A DNA stretch of 64,000 bases from the NCBI RefSeq assembly GCF_036013915.1, contig NZ_CP107899.1:62001-126000 (forward strand), in the 5' to 3' direction. The notes under the pieces were generated by a model. It ran no database searches. It saw only the letters and a list, made by a program, of their open reading frames with translations, and was not told where the DNA came from. The stretch comes from Streptomyces sp. NBC_00464 (GTDB lineage: Bacteria; Actinomycetota; Actinomycetes; Streptomycetales; Streptomycetaceae). Positions 52,501-62,241 of the stretch are shown one piece after another. Position 1 is the stretch's first letter, and each line of letters begins with the position of its first letter. The position numbers and the translations under genes are program-made.

Positions 52501-55500
52501 TTCTCCCGGGCCCTGTTCCTGCCCGACGGCGAGGCGACGACCGTCCAGCTCGCCTTCGCACCGGAGGAGGCCGGGTTCACCATCGCCTCCCTCGCCGGTT
52601 CCGGGACCGGGGCTCCGGACCGTACGGTCCACGCGAGCGGGGTCGTCCGCACCGGGCAGCCACGCCGGCTCGCGGAACCGCTGGACACGGACGCGGTACG
52701 GGCGCGGGCGGGGCGTCGGCTCGACCGGGAGGCGTGCTACGGCGAGCTGGCGGCGCTCGGCTACCACTACGGCCCGGCGTTCCGGGCGATCGACGAGGTG
52801 TGGACGGCGCCCGGCGAGGCGCTGTCGCTGATCCGGCCCACCCCGGGCATGGGCGACGGGGCCGCGGACTGCCATGTGCACCCCGTGCTCCTGGACGCCT
52901 GCTTCCAGACCATGCTCACCGCGATGACGCCGGACGACGGCCGGTCCGCCGGGATCCGGCTGCCCGTCGGCATCGCGGAGCTGCGGCTGGACGCGGTCGG
53001 CGACCGGGCCCTGTGGGCGCACGCGACGGTGACCGCGGAGAGCGACGAGGAACTGGTCGGCGACCTCGCCCTGTACGCCGAGGACGGGACGCCGCTCGGC
53101 CGGATCAGCGGCTTCCGCGCGGCGGCGGTGGACCGGGTGGCCTCCTCGGTGAAGCTCGGCACCATCGACGGCTGGCTGGCCGAGGTGGTCTGGGAGGAGA
53201 CGCCCACCGAGGCGCCGGAGGACGGCGGGACCGCCGAGGGGACCGGGGACGGTCCCGACGGCTTCCCCGCGCCCGACCTGGTGGTCTTCGCCGACGAGGG
53301 CGGGCTCGGCGCGCGGATGGCCGAGGCGGTCGTGGCGCGCGGCGGGCGGTGCCGGCTGGTCCGCCCGGGCAGCCGATACCGAAGCGGGGCCCGGCACATG
53401 ACCGTGCGACCCGATTCGGCGGCCGATCTGCGCAGGCTGTTCGACGAACTCGGGCCGGGGTTCGGAGCCGTGGTGCATCTGTGGAACCTCGATCTGCCCC
53501 GGCTGGACACGGTCGGCGCGGCGGACCTCGACGGGATCGGCACGGTCGGCGGCTACTCGCTCGTCCTGCTCGCCCAGGTGCTGCCCGAGGCGTGCCCGGA
53601 GGGGCGCCTGCACATCGTCACGAGGGGCGCCCAGGCGGTGGTGCCGGGCGAGCCGGTGGAGCCGTTCGGCGCGCCCGCCTGGGGCATCGGCCGGGTGCTG
53701 TGGCAGCAGGAGCTCATCGGTCACAGCGGCAAACTGATCGATCTCGACCCGGCCGGGGGTCCCGGCGAGGCCGAGGTGCTGCTGCGCGCGCTCACGGCGG
53801 ACGACGGCGAGGGCGAGATCGCGCTGCGGTCCGGGCGGCGGCACCTCAGCCGGCTGCGTCCGCCCGCGGGGCTGACCCGTCCGCTGCCGCTGCGGCTGCG
53901 CGCGGACGGCGCCTATCTGGTCACGGGCGCGTTCGGGGCGCTGGGGCGGCTGCTCTGCCGCACCCTGGTACGGCGCGGGGCCCGGCGCCTGGTCCTGCTC
54001 GGCCGCACCGGCGTGCCGGAGCGCGGCGCGTGGCGGGGGCTCGATCCGGGCGGCCCCGAGGGGCGGCGGGTCGCGTTCCTGCGCGAGCTCGAAGCGCTCG
54101 GCGCAGAGGTGCTGGTCGCCGCGGTAGACGTGACCGACGCGGCGGCCATGGAGGGCTGGCTGGCCGGGCGTCGGGCCGCCGGTCTGCCGCCGGTGCGGGG
54201 CGTGTTCCACCTCGCGGGACAGGTGCGGGACGTCCTGCTGCCGTCGTTGGACCGCGAAGCGTTCGACGCGGGCTACGGGCCGAAGGTGCACGGCGGGTAC
54301 CTGCTGCACCGGCTGCTGCGCGACGAGCCGGTCGAGCACTTCGTACTGTTCGCGTCGGTCGCCTCGCTGCTGACCACGGCCGGTCAGGTCAACTACGCGG
54401 CCGGGAACGCGTTCCTGGACGCGCTCGCCCATCACCGCCGGGCGCTCGGTCTGCCCGCGCTCAGCCTGGACTGGGGGCCGTGGGCCACCGGCATGATCGA
54501 GGAGCTCGGGCTGGTCGCCCACTACCGGGACGCACGCGGGATGAGCTCGCTGGCGCCGGAGGCGGGCATGGCGGTCCTGGAGCGGGTGATCGGGCAGGAC
54601 CGGGCCCAGTTGCTGGTGGCCGCGGTGGTGGACTGGCCGGTGTTCCTGTCCTGGTATCCCACCCCGCCGCCGCTGGTGTCGGTGCTCGCCGCCGCGGCGC
54701 CGCGGGAGGTCCCGGCGGGGCAGGGCGGCAGTCTGCTCGACGCGTTCCGCGCCGCCGACGAGGCGGCGCGTACGGCGTTGGTGGCCGAGCGGTTCGCGGC
54801 CCTCGCGGCGGGTGTGCTGCGGGTGCGGCCGGAGCTGGTCGACGCGGACGCCCGGCTCGGCTCGCTCGGTCTGGACTCGCTGCTCGCCATGGAGCTGCGG
54901 GCCCGGACCCACACCGAGCTGGGGGTCTCGCTGCCGGTGGTGGCGCTGCTCAGCAATGGGCCGGTGAGCGAGCTGACCGAGCGGCTGCACGCGGGGCTGA
55001 CCGAGCTCGCGGCGGCCGGGGGTCCGGTGGCGGAGACGGCGGTGGATTTGTTCACCGACGAGGCGTGCTACCCACTCACCCACAACCAGCAGGCCCTGTG
55101 GTTCCTCCGGCAGCTCAACCCGGACGGCTTCGCGTACAACATCGGCGGCGCGGTGGAGGTGCGCGCGGAGCTCGACCCGGAGCTGCTGTTCGATGCCTTC
55201 CGGACGCTGATCGCCCGGCATCCGAGCCTGCGCGTCAACATCACCGCCGAGGACGGGCGTCCGGTCCAGCGGGTGCGGCCCGAGGCCATCGCCGACACCG
55301 GTCTTCTCGATGTGTCCGGGCTGCCCTGGGACGAGGTCCGCGCCCGGCTGGTAGCGGAGTACCGCAGGCCGTACGACCTGGAGCGGGATCCTCTGGTGCG
55401 GCTGCGGCTGTTCCGACGGGCCCCGGACCGCTGGGTGCTGATGAAGGCGGTCCACCACATCGTCTCGGACGCGATCTCCACCTTCACCTTCATCGAGGAG

Positions 55501-58500
55501 CTGTTCGAGGTCTACCACGGGCTGCGCACCGGCCGGCCGGCGGAGCTGGCCCCGGTCCGGGCCCGCTACCTGGACTTCCTCAACCGGCGGAACCGCTTCC
55601 TGGCCGGGCCCGAGGCGCCGCGGATGCTGGAGTACTGGCGGGAGCACCTGCCGCGGGAGGTCCCGGCGCTCGAACTGCCCACCGACCGGCCGCGCCCGCC
55701 GGTGCAGACCGACAACGGCGCCTCCGAGTTCTTCCAGCTCGACGACGAGCTCAGCGCCCGGGTGCAGACGCTGGCCCGGGAGCACAACGTCACCGTGTTC
55801 ACGGTGCTGCTCACCGCGTACTACCTGCTGCTGCACCGCTGGTCGGGGCAGGACGAGATCGTGGTCGGCAGCCCCGTCACCGGGCGCACCGAGGAGGAGT
55901 TCGCCTCCGTCTACGGCTACTTCGTCAATCCGCTGCCGCTGCACGTGAGCCTGGCCGGGGAGCCGTCGGTGGCCGAGCTGCTGGGCCGGGTGCGGGACAC
56001 GGTCCTCGGGGGCCTCGACAATCAGGAGTACCCGTTCGTGCTGCTCGTTGAGCAGTTGGGCCTCCAGCACGACCCGAGCCGCTCGGCGGTCTTCCAGGCG
56101 ATGTTCATCCTGCTCACCCACAAGGTGGCCGTGGAGCGCTTCGGATACACACTGGACTACATCGAACTCCCCGAGGAAGAGGGGCAGTTCGATGTCACGC
56201 TGTCCGCGTACGAGGACCGGTCCGACGGGCGCTTCCACTGCGTGCTGAAGTACAACACCGACCTGTTCGACGCGGCGACGGTGCGTCGGATGACCGCGCA
56301 CTACCGGAACCTCCTCGACGGCCTGACCCGCGCGGAGGGCGAGCGCCCGGCGGGACGGCTGCCGATGCTGGGGGCCGGGGAACGGGAGCGGATCGTCACC
56401 GGGTTCGGCGGCGTCGGCCGACGGATCGACCACGACGTGCCGGTGCACGAGCTGATCGGGAAGATCGCCGCGCAGTTCCCGGAGGCGGTCGCGGTGTCCG
56501 TGCCGGGCGGGCGGCGGCTCGGCTACCGGGAGCTGGACCAGCGCTCGCGGCGCGTGGCGGCCTCGCTGCGCGAACGCGGCGTCGGCGCCGGGACGGTGGT
56601 GGCGGTGCATCTTGCGAAGTCGCCGGAGCTGGTGATCGCGCTGCTCGCGGTGTGGCGGGCCGGGGGCGCGTATCTGCCGCTGGACCCGGACCACCCGGCG
56701 GAGCGGCTGGCCGAGCTGATGGAGAACGCCGGGGCCACGCTGGTTCTGACCGACGGGCGGCGGGGCCGGGCGGCCCGGCTGCCGGGACGGCCGGTCACCC
56801 TTGACGACCTGGACCGGCCGGGGACCGAGGAGCGGCCGGAGCCGGCCGTGGGCCTCGACCAGACGGCATACGTGATCCACACCTCGGGTTCCACCGGCCG
56901 CCCCAAGGCGGTGCGGGTCAGCCACCGCAACCTGGCCTCGGTGCTCGTCGCCTGGCAGCAGGAGTACCGGCTGGACACCGACGTCCGGGTGCACCTGCAG
57001 ATGGCGGGCGTCTCCTTCGACGTGTTCACCGGGGACCTGGTCAGGGCGCTGTGTTCGGGCGGGACGCTGGTCCTCGTCGACCGGGACCTCCTCTTCGACA
57101 CCGCGCGGCTCTACCGGACCATGCGCGAGGAGGGCGTGGACTGCGGCGAGTTCGTGCCGTCGGTGGCGCGCGGGCTGCTGGCGCACTGCGAGCGGAAGGG
57201 GCTGGGCCTGGAGTTCATGCGCCTGGTGATCGTCGGCTCGGATGCCTGGCGGGCGGGCGAGCACCGGAGGCTCGTCGCGCTGTGCGGGCCGGGGACCCGG
57301 GTGGTCAACTCGTACGGGCTGACCGAGGCCACCATCGACAGCGCCTACTACGAGGGGCCGGCGGAGGGGCTGGAGCCGGGCCGGATGGTGCCGGTCGGCC
57401 GGCCGCTGCCCAACAGCGAGCTGTACGTCCTCGACCGGCACGGCGAGCCGGTGCCGCCGGGGGTGGCCGGTGAGCTGTGGATCGGCGGCGCCGGCGTCGC
57501 CGACCGCTACCTGGGCGATCCGGAGCGGACGGCCGAGCGGTTCGTGACCCTCGAACCGGGCGGCGAACCCGTACGGCTGTACCGGACGGGGGACCTCGGG
57601 CACTGGGACGCGGAGGGGGTGCTGCACCTCCTCGGGCGGGCCGACGGGCAGGTGAAGGTGCGCGGCCACCGGGTGGAGACCGGGGAGATCGAGGCGCGGC
57701 TGGCCGCCCGGCCCGAGCTGGCGCAGGTGTGCGTGACGGTACGGCGGGACGAGACGGGCGAGAACGTGCTGTGCGCCTACTGCGTGCCCGCGCCGGGCGC
57801 GGTGGCCGACGCCCGGGGGCTGCGCCGCCACCTCGCGGAGCAGCTGCCGACGTATCTGATCCCGGCGCACTTCACTGAGGTGTTCGCGCTGCCGCTGACC
57901 GCGAACGGCAAGGTCGATCTCGGCGCGCTGCCGGAGCCGCGCGCGGAGGCGGGACCGGAGAGGTACGAACCGCCGGTGACGCTGTACGAGACGCGGATGG
58001 CGGGGCACTGGCGGTCGCTGCTCGGGCTGGAGCGGCCGGGGCTGCGGGACGACTTCTTCGAGGCGGGCGGCAGTTCGATCAAGCTGATCGAGCTGATCCA
58101 CCACCTGCGGACCGAGTTCAACGCGTCCGTGCCGGTCGGGCCGCTGTTCCGGACCAGCACCCTGCACGGCATGGCCCGCACCCTGGAGGACGTCGTCACC
58201 GGGCGGCTGCCCGGCGCCGAGCCGTACCTGTGGTTCAACCCGGGCGCGGACCCGGCGGCGACGGTGTTCTGCCTGCCGCCCGCGGGCGGGCACGGGCTGG
58301 TGTACCGGCAGCTCGCGGCGCGGCTGCCCGAGCACCGCTTCGCCGCGTTCAACTACCTGTCGGGTCCGGACAAGGCGGCCCGGTACGCGGATCTGGCCGA
58401 GGAGCTGCACCCGGGCGGGCCGTACACGCTGTTCGGCTACTCCCTCGGCGGCAACCTCGCGTTCGAGATCGCCGGGGAGCTGGAGCGGCGGGGCCGCGCG

Positions 58501-58914
58501 GTGGACCTCGTGCTGATCATGGACTCGTACCGGATCGCCGAGGCCGTCGCCCTCGGCGAGGAGCACCTGGCCGAGTTCGAGGCGGAGCTCGCGGAGCACC
58601 TGCGGCGGCACACCGGTTCCGAGATCGTCGCCCGGGAGACCGTGGAGCAGGCCCGCGAGTACCTGGCGCACTGCGGTGCTCACCCGTCGCTCGGTGTGCT
58701 CGGCGCGCCGATCGCGGTGATCTCCGACCAGGACAAGCTGCTCCGCTTCGCGGCGGACGAGCCCGGCGGCTGGCACGGGGTCACCGCCGCCGGGTGCACC
58801 GTACGCGAGGGGCACGGGCGGCACGCCGAGATGCTCGACGGCTCGTTCCTCGACGGGAACGCGGAGCTGGTCCGGGCGCTGCTGGCGGGAGGTACCGCGG
58901 ATGGGCGTGCGTGA
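49588..58914 (+). CDS. ftdB: Iterative PKS-NRPS of polycyclic tetramate macrolactam type
   Basis: 3108-residue single-module hybrid. KS (C184 in DTACSSSL), AT (S637 in GHSTGE), DH (H935), KR (VTGAFGALG near 1445-1453), ACP (S1764), C (H1956-H1957 with D1961), A (TSGSTGRPK 2432-2440), PCP (S2830) and TE (S2952 in GYSLGG). No ER or methyltransferase. The adenylation pocket, aligned by eye to PheA, reads D-V-G-E-V-V-S-I-D, close to the ornithine code I remember. Known of the family: one PKS builds both polyene chains, C joins them to the two amines of ornithine, and TE forms the tetramate. ATG at 49588 begins four residues before the KS-type opening DKVAIIGIG; Shine-Dalgarno is weak. Confidence 0.95.
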   Translation: MTDSPSAAHRDKVAIIGIGCRLPGHAGDHRSFWRNLIEGRDCLVPTPADRYDTTTLGSRDRAKPGRLTGGRGGYIDGFDEFDPHFFGISPREAEHMDPQQRKLLEVSWEALEDGGQRPAELAGRDVGVFIGAFTLDYKILQFADLGFETLAAHTATGTMMTMVSNRISHCLDFRGPSVSIDTACSSSLVAVHLACQSLQRGESELALAGGTLLHLAPQYTIAETKGGFLSPDGRSRAFDASADGYVRAEGVGVVALKRLSDALRDGDPVHAVVIGSGVNQDGRTNGITVPSADAQATLIERVCAEAGVTPGSLQYVEAHGTSTPVGDPIEARALGRVLAQGRAPGARCYVGSVKTNIGHTEAAAGVAGLIKTALALRHRRIPPHLNLEQPNPAIDFAALPFEIPTAPVDWPEHEGPARAGVNSFGFGGTNAHVLLEEAPPRPPEEPRATARTPARSVLPLSARHASGPAELAAGVRRELAAGVPLADLGHTLAHRRQHFEERLAVVHSPLGPPGSLDEVLAACERGEQHPRAVRGRLREPGAQRLVWVFTGMGPQWWGMGRELLDAEPVFREAVERCDREVRRQAGWSLLDELTRPEAESRMAETWLAQPANFAVQAGLAALWEHHGVRPDAVVGHSTGEIAAFHQAGVYGLEDAVRIALARSALQHRLAGTGVMLAANLSEEEAERLVRPYRDHVSVAAVNSPASVTLSGDRDTLGELAGRLEREQVFARFLDVEVPYHSVRMDPIEAELHKALAGIAPRAAGLPLYLTGREGRARGPELDAAYWWENVRRPVRFRAAVDRLVDDGYTLFLEIGPHPVLGHSIRECLEGRAVEGVTLPSIRRREDEPERFARSLAELYTLGVDVDWSVLQPVGRPVPLPGYPWQRERYWVEPAPVEQIRLGRLDHPLLGRRTSALQPTWESRLDTERLPYLADHRIEDSTVFPAAGYLEMAAQAVRALTGGDTATLADVEFSRALFLPDGEATTVQLAFAPEEAGFTIASLAGSGTGAPDRTVHASGVVRTGQPRRLAEPLDTDAVRARAGRRLDREACYGELAALGYHYGPAFRAIDEVWTAPGEALSLIRPTPGMGDGAADCHVHPVLLDACFQTMLTAMTPDDGRSAGIRLPVGIAELRLDAVGDRALWAHATVTAESDEELVGDLALYAEDGTPLGRISGFRAAAVDRVASSVKLGTIDGWLAEVVWEETPTEAPEDGGTAEGTGDGPDGFPAPDLVVFADEGGLGARMAEAVVARGGRCRLVRPGSRYRSGARHMTVRPDSAADLRRLFDELGPGFGAVVHLWNLDLPRLDTVGAADLDGIGTVGGYSLVLLAQVLPEACPEGRLHIVTRGAQAVVPGEPVEPFGAPAWGIGRVLWQQELIGHSGKLIDLDPAGGPGEAEVLLRALTADDGEGEIALRSGRRHLSRLRPPAGLTRPLPLRLRADGAYLVTGAFGALGRLLCRTLVRRGARRLVLLGRTGVPERGAWRGLDPGGPEGRRVAFLRELEALGAEVLVAAVDVTDAAAMEGWLAGRRAAGLPPVRGVFHLAGQVRDVLLPSLDREAFDAGYGPKVHGGYLLHRLLRDEPVEHFVLFASVASLLTTAGQVNYAAGNAFLDALAHHRRALGLPALSLDWGPWATGMIEELGLVAHYRDARGMSSLAPEAGMAVLERVIGQDRAQLLVAAVVDWPVFLSWYPTPPPLVSVLAAAAPREVPAGQGGSLLDAFRAADEAARTALVAERFAALAAGVLRVRPELVDADARLGSLGLDSLLAMELRARTHTELGVSLPVVALLSNGPVSELTERLHAGLTELAAAGGPVAETAVDLFTDEACYPLTHNQQALWFLRQLNPDGFAYNIGGAVEVRAELDPELLFDAFRTLIARHPSLRVNITAEDGRPVQRVRPEAIADTGLLDVSGLPWDEVRARLVAEYRRPYDLERDPLVRLRLFRRAPDRWVLMKAVHHIVSDAISTFTFIEELFEVYHGLRTGRPAELAPVRARYLDFLNRRNRFLAGPEAPRMLEYWREHLPREVPALELPTDRPRPPVQTDNGASEFFQLDDELSARVQTLAREHNVTVFTVLLTAYYLLLHRWSGQDEIVVGSPVTGRTEEEFASVYGYFVNPLPLHVSLAGEPSVAELLGRVRDTVLGGLDNQEYPFVLLVEQLGLQHDPSRSAVFQAMFILLTHKVAVERFGYTLDYIELPEEEGQFDVTLSAYEDRSDGRFHCVLKYNTDLFDAATVRRMTAHYRNLLDGLTRAEGERPAGRLPMLGAGERERIVTGFGGVGRRIDHDVPVHELIGKIAAQFPEAVAVSVPGGRRLGYRELDQRSRRVAASLRERGVGAGTVVAVHLAKSPELVIALLAVWRAGGAYLPLDPDHPAERLAELMENAGATLVLTDGRRGRAARLPGRPVTLDDLDRPGTEERPEPAVGLDQTAYVIHTSGSTGRPKAVRVSHRNLASVLVAWQQEYRLDTDVRVHLQMAGVSFDVFTGDLVRALCSGGTLVLVDRDLLFDTARLYRTMREEGVDCGEFVPSVARGLLAHCERKGLGLEFMRLVIVGSDAWRAGEHRRLVALCGPGTRVVNSYGLTEATIDSAYYEGPAEGLEPGRMVPVGRPLPNSELYVLDRHGEPVPPGVAGELWIGGAGVADRYLGDPERTAERFVTLEPGGEPVRLYRTGDLGHWDAEGVLHLLGRADGQVKVRGHRVETGEIEARLAARPELAQVCVTVRRDETGENVLCAYCVPAPGAVADARGLRRHLAEQLPTYLIPAHFTEVFALPLTANGKVDLGALPEPRAEAGPERYEPPVTLYETRMAGHWRSLLGLERPGLRDDFFEAGGSSIKLIELIHHLRTEFNASVPVGPLFRTSTLHGMARTLEDVVTGRLPGAEPYLWFNPGADPAATVFCLPPAGGHGLVYRQLAARLPEHRFAAFNYLSGPDKAARYADLAEELHPGGPYTLFGYSLGGNLAFEIAGELERRGRAVDLVLIMDSYRIAEAVALGEEHLAEFEAELAEHLRRHTGSEIVARETVEQAREYLAHCGAHPSLGVLGAPIAVISDQDKLLRFAADEPGGWHGVTAAGCTVREGHGRHAEMLDGSFLDGNAELVRALLAGGTADGRA

Positions 58915-60586
58915 CGGCGGGCCCCGTTGGGAGGCCCGGCCTCCCGGCGGGCGGCCCCGGGTGATCATCATCGGCGCGGGCATGTCCGGTCTGGCCGCCG
59001 GCTGCTACGCGCAGATGAGTGGGCTGGAGAGCCGGATCTTCGAGAAGCACGTGCTGCCAGGGGGCTGCTGCACCGCCTGGGCCCGGCAGGGCTACCTCTT
59101 CGACTACTGCATCGACTGGCTGGTCGGCACGGCACCCGGGACCGGGGCGAACGACGTGTGGCGCGAGCTCGGGGCGCTGGACGGGAAGCGGATCACCCAT
59201 TTCGATCAGTTCAACCGGGTGGTGACGGAGGACGGCCGGTCCGTCACGTTCTACAACGACCCGGACCGGCTCCAGAAGCACCTGCTGGAGCTCTCGCCCG
59301 GCGACGAGCGCCTGATCCGGGCGTTCTGCCGGGACCTCAGGCGCTTCGCGGGGCTCGCCCCGCACTGGGAGCTGAAGCCGCCGCCGCTGAAGTCCCTGAC
59401 GGAGAAGGCGCGAACGCTGCTCGCGATCCTGCCGGCGTTCCGGCTGTACTGGCGCACCGCGGCCACGCCGATGCGCCGGTTCGCGGACCGCTTCGAGGAC
59501 CCGCTGCTGCGCCAGGCGTTCCCGAACATGTTCCTCCAGGAGCTGACCGGCTTCCCGCTGCTCCCCTTCCTCTTCACGATGTCCTGCGCCTTCAACGGCA
59601 ACGCGGGCTTCCCGGAGGGCGGTTCGCTGGGTCTGGCCCGGTCGGTGGAGGAGCGGTACACGGGGCTCGGCGGGCACATCGGCTACCGCGCCCGGGTGGA
59701 GCGGATCCTCGTCGAGGACGGGCGGGCGGTCGGCGTACGGCTGCGGGACGGGCAGGAGCACTTCGCCGACCATGTGATCGCCGCCTGCGACGGGCCGACG
59801 GTGCTGGACCGGCTGCTGGAGGGGCGGTGGAGCAGCCCGCGCACCGAGCGGCTGTACACGGAGCTGCTGGACCGGCCGGACAACCTGTACCCGGCGGTGG
59901 TCTCCGCGTTCGTCGGAATCGACGGCCCGCTGCCCGCTGGTGAGCCACACAGCACCACGTACCTCCTCGGTCCGGAGCGGGGCGCGGCGCTGCCGGGGAG
60001 CCTCCAGCACAGTCTGGTGGTGCAGCGGCGGTCCGACTACGCCGACGGCTTCGCGCCGGCCGGGAAGTCGGTGCTGCACTGCACGTACTTCACCGACCAC
60101 CGGTCCTGGCAGGATCTGCGGAAGGCGGACCGGCGGGCGTACCGGGAGCGCAAGCAGGAGGTCGTCGACTTCCTGCGGGGCTTCCTGGCCGAGCGTCATC
60201 CGGGCCTCGAGGAGCGGATCGAGCTGGTGGACGTGGCGACGCCGGCGACGACGGAGCGGTACACCGGCAACACCTACGGCAGCATCCTGGCCTGGAAGGC
60301 GTTCTCCGAGGCCGACGACGTGTCGACCGCGCTGGTGGACCGGGACCGGATGCGGCTGCCGGGGCTGAGCGGCTTCTCGATGGCCGGGCAGTGGACCGGG
60401 ATGGGCGGCCTGATCCGGGCCGCGACCAGCGGCCGGTACGCGGTCCAGTTCCTCTGCGACGAGCTGGGCAGGGAGTTCCGGGCCTGGCCGAGCGAGGGTG
60501 CCGGGCCGTGGCATCCCGGGAAGCTGGGCCGGCTGCCACGACTCGAACAGCGGGGCGACGCCGGGAAGGCGGCGGTGGCCGAATGA
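58901..60586 (+). CDS. ftdC: FAD-dependent oxidoreductase, phytoene-desaturase-like (PTM cyclisation enzyme 1)
   Basis: 561-residue flavoprotein. The dinucleotide loop is VIIIGAGMSGLAAGCYAQ, followed by the phytoene-desaturase-like GGCCTAWARQGYLFDYCIDW. The C-terminus has GQWTGMGGLIRAATSGRYA, the FAD-binding end of this class. In PTM clusters such enzymes reductively close the carbocycles of the polyene tetramate. GGGAGG precedes the ATG; the gene overlaps the megasynthase by 14 bp and the next flavoprotein by ATGA. Confidence 0.9.
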   Translation: MGVRDGGPRWEARPPGGRPRVIIIGAGMSGLAAGCYAQMSGLESRIFEKHVLPGGCCTAWARQGYLFDYCIDWLVGTAPGTGANDVWRELGALDGKRITHFDQFNRVVTEDGRSVTFYNDPDRLQKHLLELSPGDERLIRAFCRDLRRFAGLAPHWELKPPPLKSLTEKARTLLAILPAFRLYWRTAATPMRRFADRFEDPLLRQAFPNMFLQELTGFPLLPFLFTMSCAFNGNAGFPEGGSLGLARSVEERYTGLGGHIGYRARVERILVEDGRAVGVRLRDGQEHFADHVIAACDGPTVLDRLLEGRWSSPRTERLYTELLDRPDNLYPAVVSAFVGIDGPLPAGEPHSTTYLLGPERGAALPGSLQHSLVVQRRSDYADGFAPAGKSVLHCTYFTDHRSWQDLRKADRRAYRERKQEVVDFLRGFLAERHPGLEERIELVDVATPATTERYTGNTYGSILAWKAFSEADDVSTALVDRDRMRLPGLSGFSMAGQWTGMGGLIRAATSGRYAVQFLCDELGREFRAWPSEGAGPWHPGKLGRLPRLEQRGDAGKAAVAE

Positions 60587-62241
60587 CCAGAAGGACCATG
60601 CTGATCGTCGGCGGAGGGCTCGGCGGGCTCTCCACCGGCTGCTACGCCCAGATGAACGGCTATCGCAGCAGGGTGCTGGAGATGCACGAGATCCCGGGCG
60701 GCTCCTGCACGGCCTGGGACCGGGGCGACTTCACCCTCGACTGCTGTGTGAGCTGGCTGCTCGGCAGCGGGCCGGGCAACGAGATGCACCAGATCTGGCT
60801 GGAGCTCGGCGCGCTCCAGGGCAAGCGGATGCGCAACTTCGACGTGTTCAACACGGTGCGCGGCCGGGACGGGCGGGCGGTCCACTTCTACTCCGATCCG
60901 GACCGCCTCGAAGCGCACCTGCTCGCACTCTCCCCCGGCGACGCCCGGGTGATCCGCGACTTCTGCGCCGGGCTGCGGACCTTCCGCAAGGCACTGGCCC
61001 GCTACCCGTTCCTCACCCCGGTCGGGCTCATGGGCCGCCTGGAGCGCTGGCGGATGCTGGCGTCCCTGGTCCCCTACTTCAACGTGATCCGGCGCTCCAT
61101 CGGCACGCTGATGCGGGACTACTCGCAGCGCTTCCGGGACCCGCTGCTGCGCGAGGCGTTCAACTTCATCCTGTACGAGAAGCATCCCAACTTCCCCGTG
61201 CTGCCGTTCTACTTCCAGCTCGCGGCGCACGCCGACGCCTCGGCCGGTGTCCCCGAGGGCGGCTCGCTGGGCCTGGCCCGCTCGGTCGAGGAGCGCTACC
61301 GAGGGCTCGGCGGCGAGGTCATGTACAACGCCAGGGTCGTGGAGATCCTGGTGGAGAACGACCGGGCGGCCGGGGTCCGGCTGAGCGACGGCACGGAGCT
61401 GCGGGCGGACATCGTGGTCTCCGCCTGCGACGGGCGCACCACGCTCCTCGACCTGCTGAAGGGCCGCTACCTCACCGACACCTACCGGGAGCTGTACACC
61501 CGGACCATCGCGGAACCCGACATGGTCTTCCCCGGCTACCTCACGGTCTTCCTGGGGCTGCGCCGGCCCTTCCCGGACGGCGAGCCCTGCACCACGTACC
61601 TCCTGGAGGACGCGGTCGCGGAACGGCTCACCGGCATCCGGCACCCCAGCGTCAACGTGCAGTTCCGCAGCCGCCACTACCCGGAGCTGTCGCCGCCGGG
61701 CACCTCCGTGGTGTACGCCACGTACTTCTGCGACATCGCGCCGTGGAGGGAGCTGAGCACCGGTCCCGAGCAGTTCACCCGGATCCGCCGCGGCGAGGAG
61801 CTGCACACGCTGCCGGTCGGGCGCGGGCGCGACTACCAGCGGGCCAAGCGGCAGGTGCGGGACACGATCGTGGACTTCCTCGACGAGCGGCACCCCGGGC
61901 TGCGGGACGCGATCGTGGTGCGGGACGTGTCCACCCCGCTCACCCAGGTCCGCTACACCGGCAACTACGACGGCACGGTGCTCGGGTGGCAGCCGTTCGT
62001 GGACAGCGGCGAGACCGTGGAGCAGGAGGTCAAGCGACACGGTCCGGGACTGCCGGGGCTCGCGGACTTCTATCTGTCCGGCGTCTGGGCCACCACCGGC
62101 GGCCTGATCCGGGCCGCGGCCTCGGGACGGCACGTCATGCACTTCGTCTGCCGCGACGACGGGCGGCCGTTCACCGCCTCCGTCGACGACAGCGCCCCTC
62201 TCCCCGTACAACTCATCGAACCCGCAGGAGCGACCCCGTGA
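60583..62241 (+). CDS. ftdD: FAD-dependent oxidoreductase, phytoene-desaturase-like (PTM cyclisation enzyme 2)
   Basis: 552-residue paralogue of the preceding gene: MLIVGGGLGGLSTGCYAQ, GGSCTAWDRGDFTLDCCVSW and GVWATTGGLIRAAASGRHV match it position by position. Two such flavoproteins plus an MDR reductase is the set seen in clusters for 5-5-6 or 5-6-5 ring systems; which ring size cannot be read reliably. Starts in an ATGA overlap and ends in a GTGA overlap, so the operon is fully coupled. Confidence 0.9.
   Translation: MTRRTMLIVGGGLGGLSTGCYAQMNGYRSRVLEMHEIPGGSCTAWDRGDFTLDCCVSWLLGSGPGNEMHQIWLELGALQGKRMRNFDVFNTVRGRDGRAVHFYSDPDRLEAHLLALSPGDARVIRDFCAGLRTFRKALARYPFLTPVGLMGRLERWRMLASLVPYFNVIRRSIGTLMRDYSQRFRDPLLREAFNFILYEKHPNFPVLPFYFQLAAHADASAGVPEGGSLGLARSVEERYRGLGGEVMYNARVVEILVENDRAAGVRLSDGTELRADIVVSACDGRTTLLDLLKGRYLTDTYRELYTRTIAEPDMVFPGYLTVFLGLRRPFPDGEPCTTYLLEDAVAERLTGIRHPSVNVQFRSRHYPELSPPGTSVVYATYFCDIAPWRELSTGPEQFTRIRRGEELHTLPVGRGRDYQRAKRQVRDTIVDFLDERHPGLRDAIVVRDVSTPLTQVRYTGNYDGTVLGWQPFVDSGETVEQEVKRHGPGLPGLADFYLSGVWATTGGLIRAAASGRHVMHFVCRDDGRPFTASVDDSAPLPVQLIEPAGATP

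Noticed and set aside
49597..58983. Open frame of over 3,100 codons on the minus strand opposite the PKS-NRPS
   Set aside because: Shadow of codon bias in GC-rich coding sequence. It reads as Arg/Pro/Val/Gln-rich low-complexity protein with no domains, while the plus strand carries all PKS and NRPS motifs.
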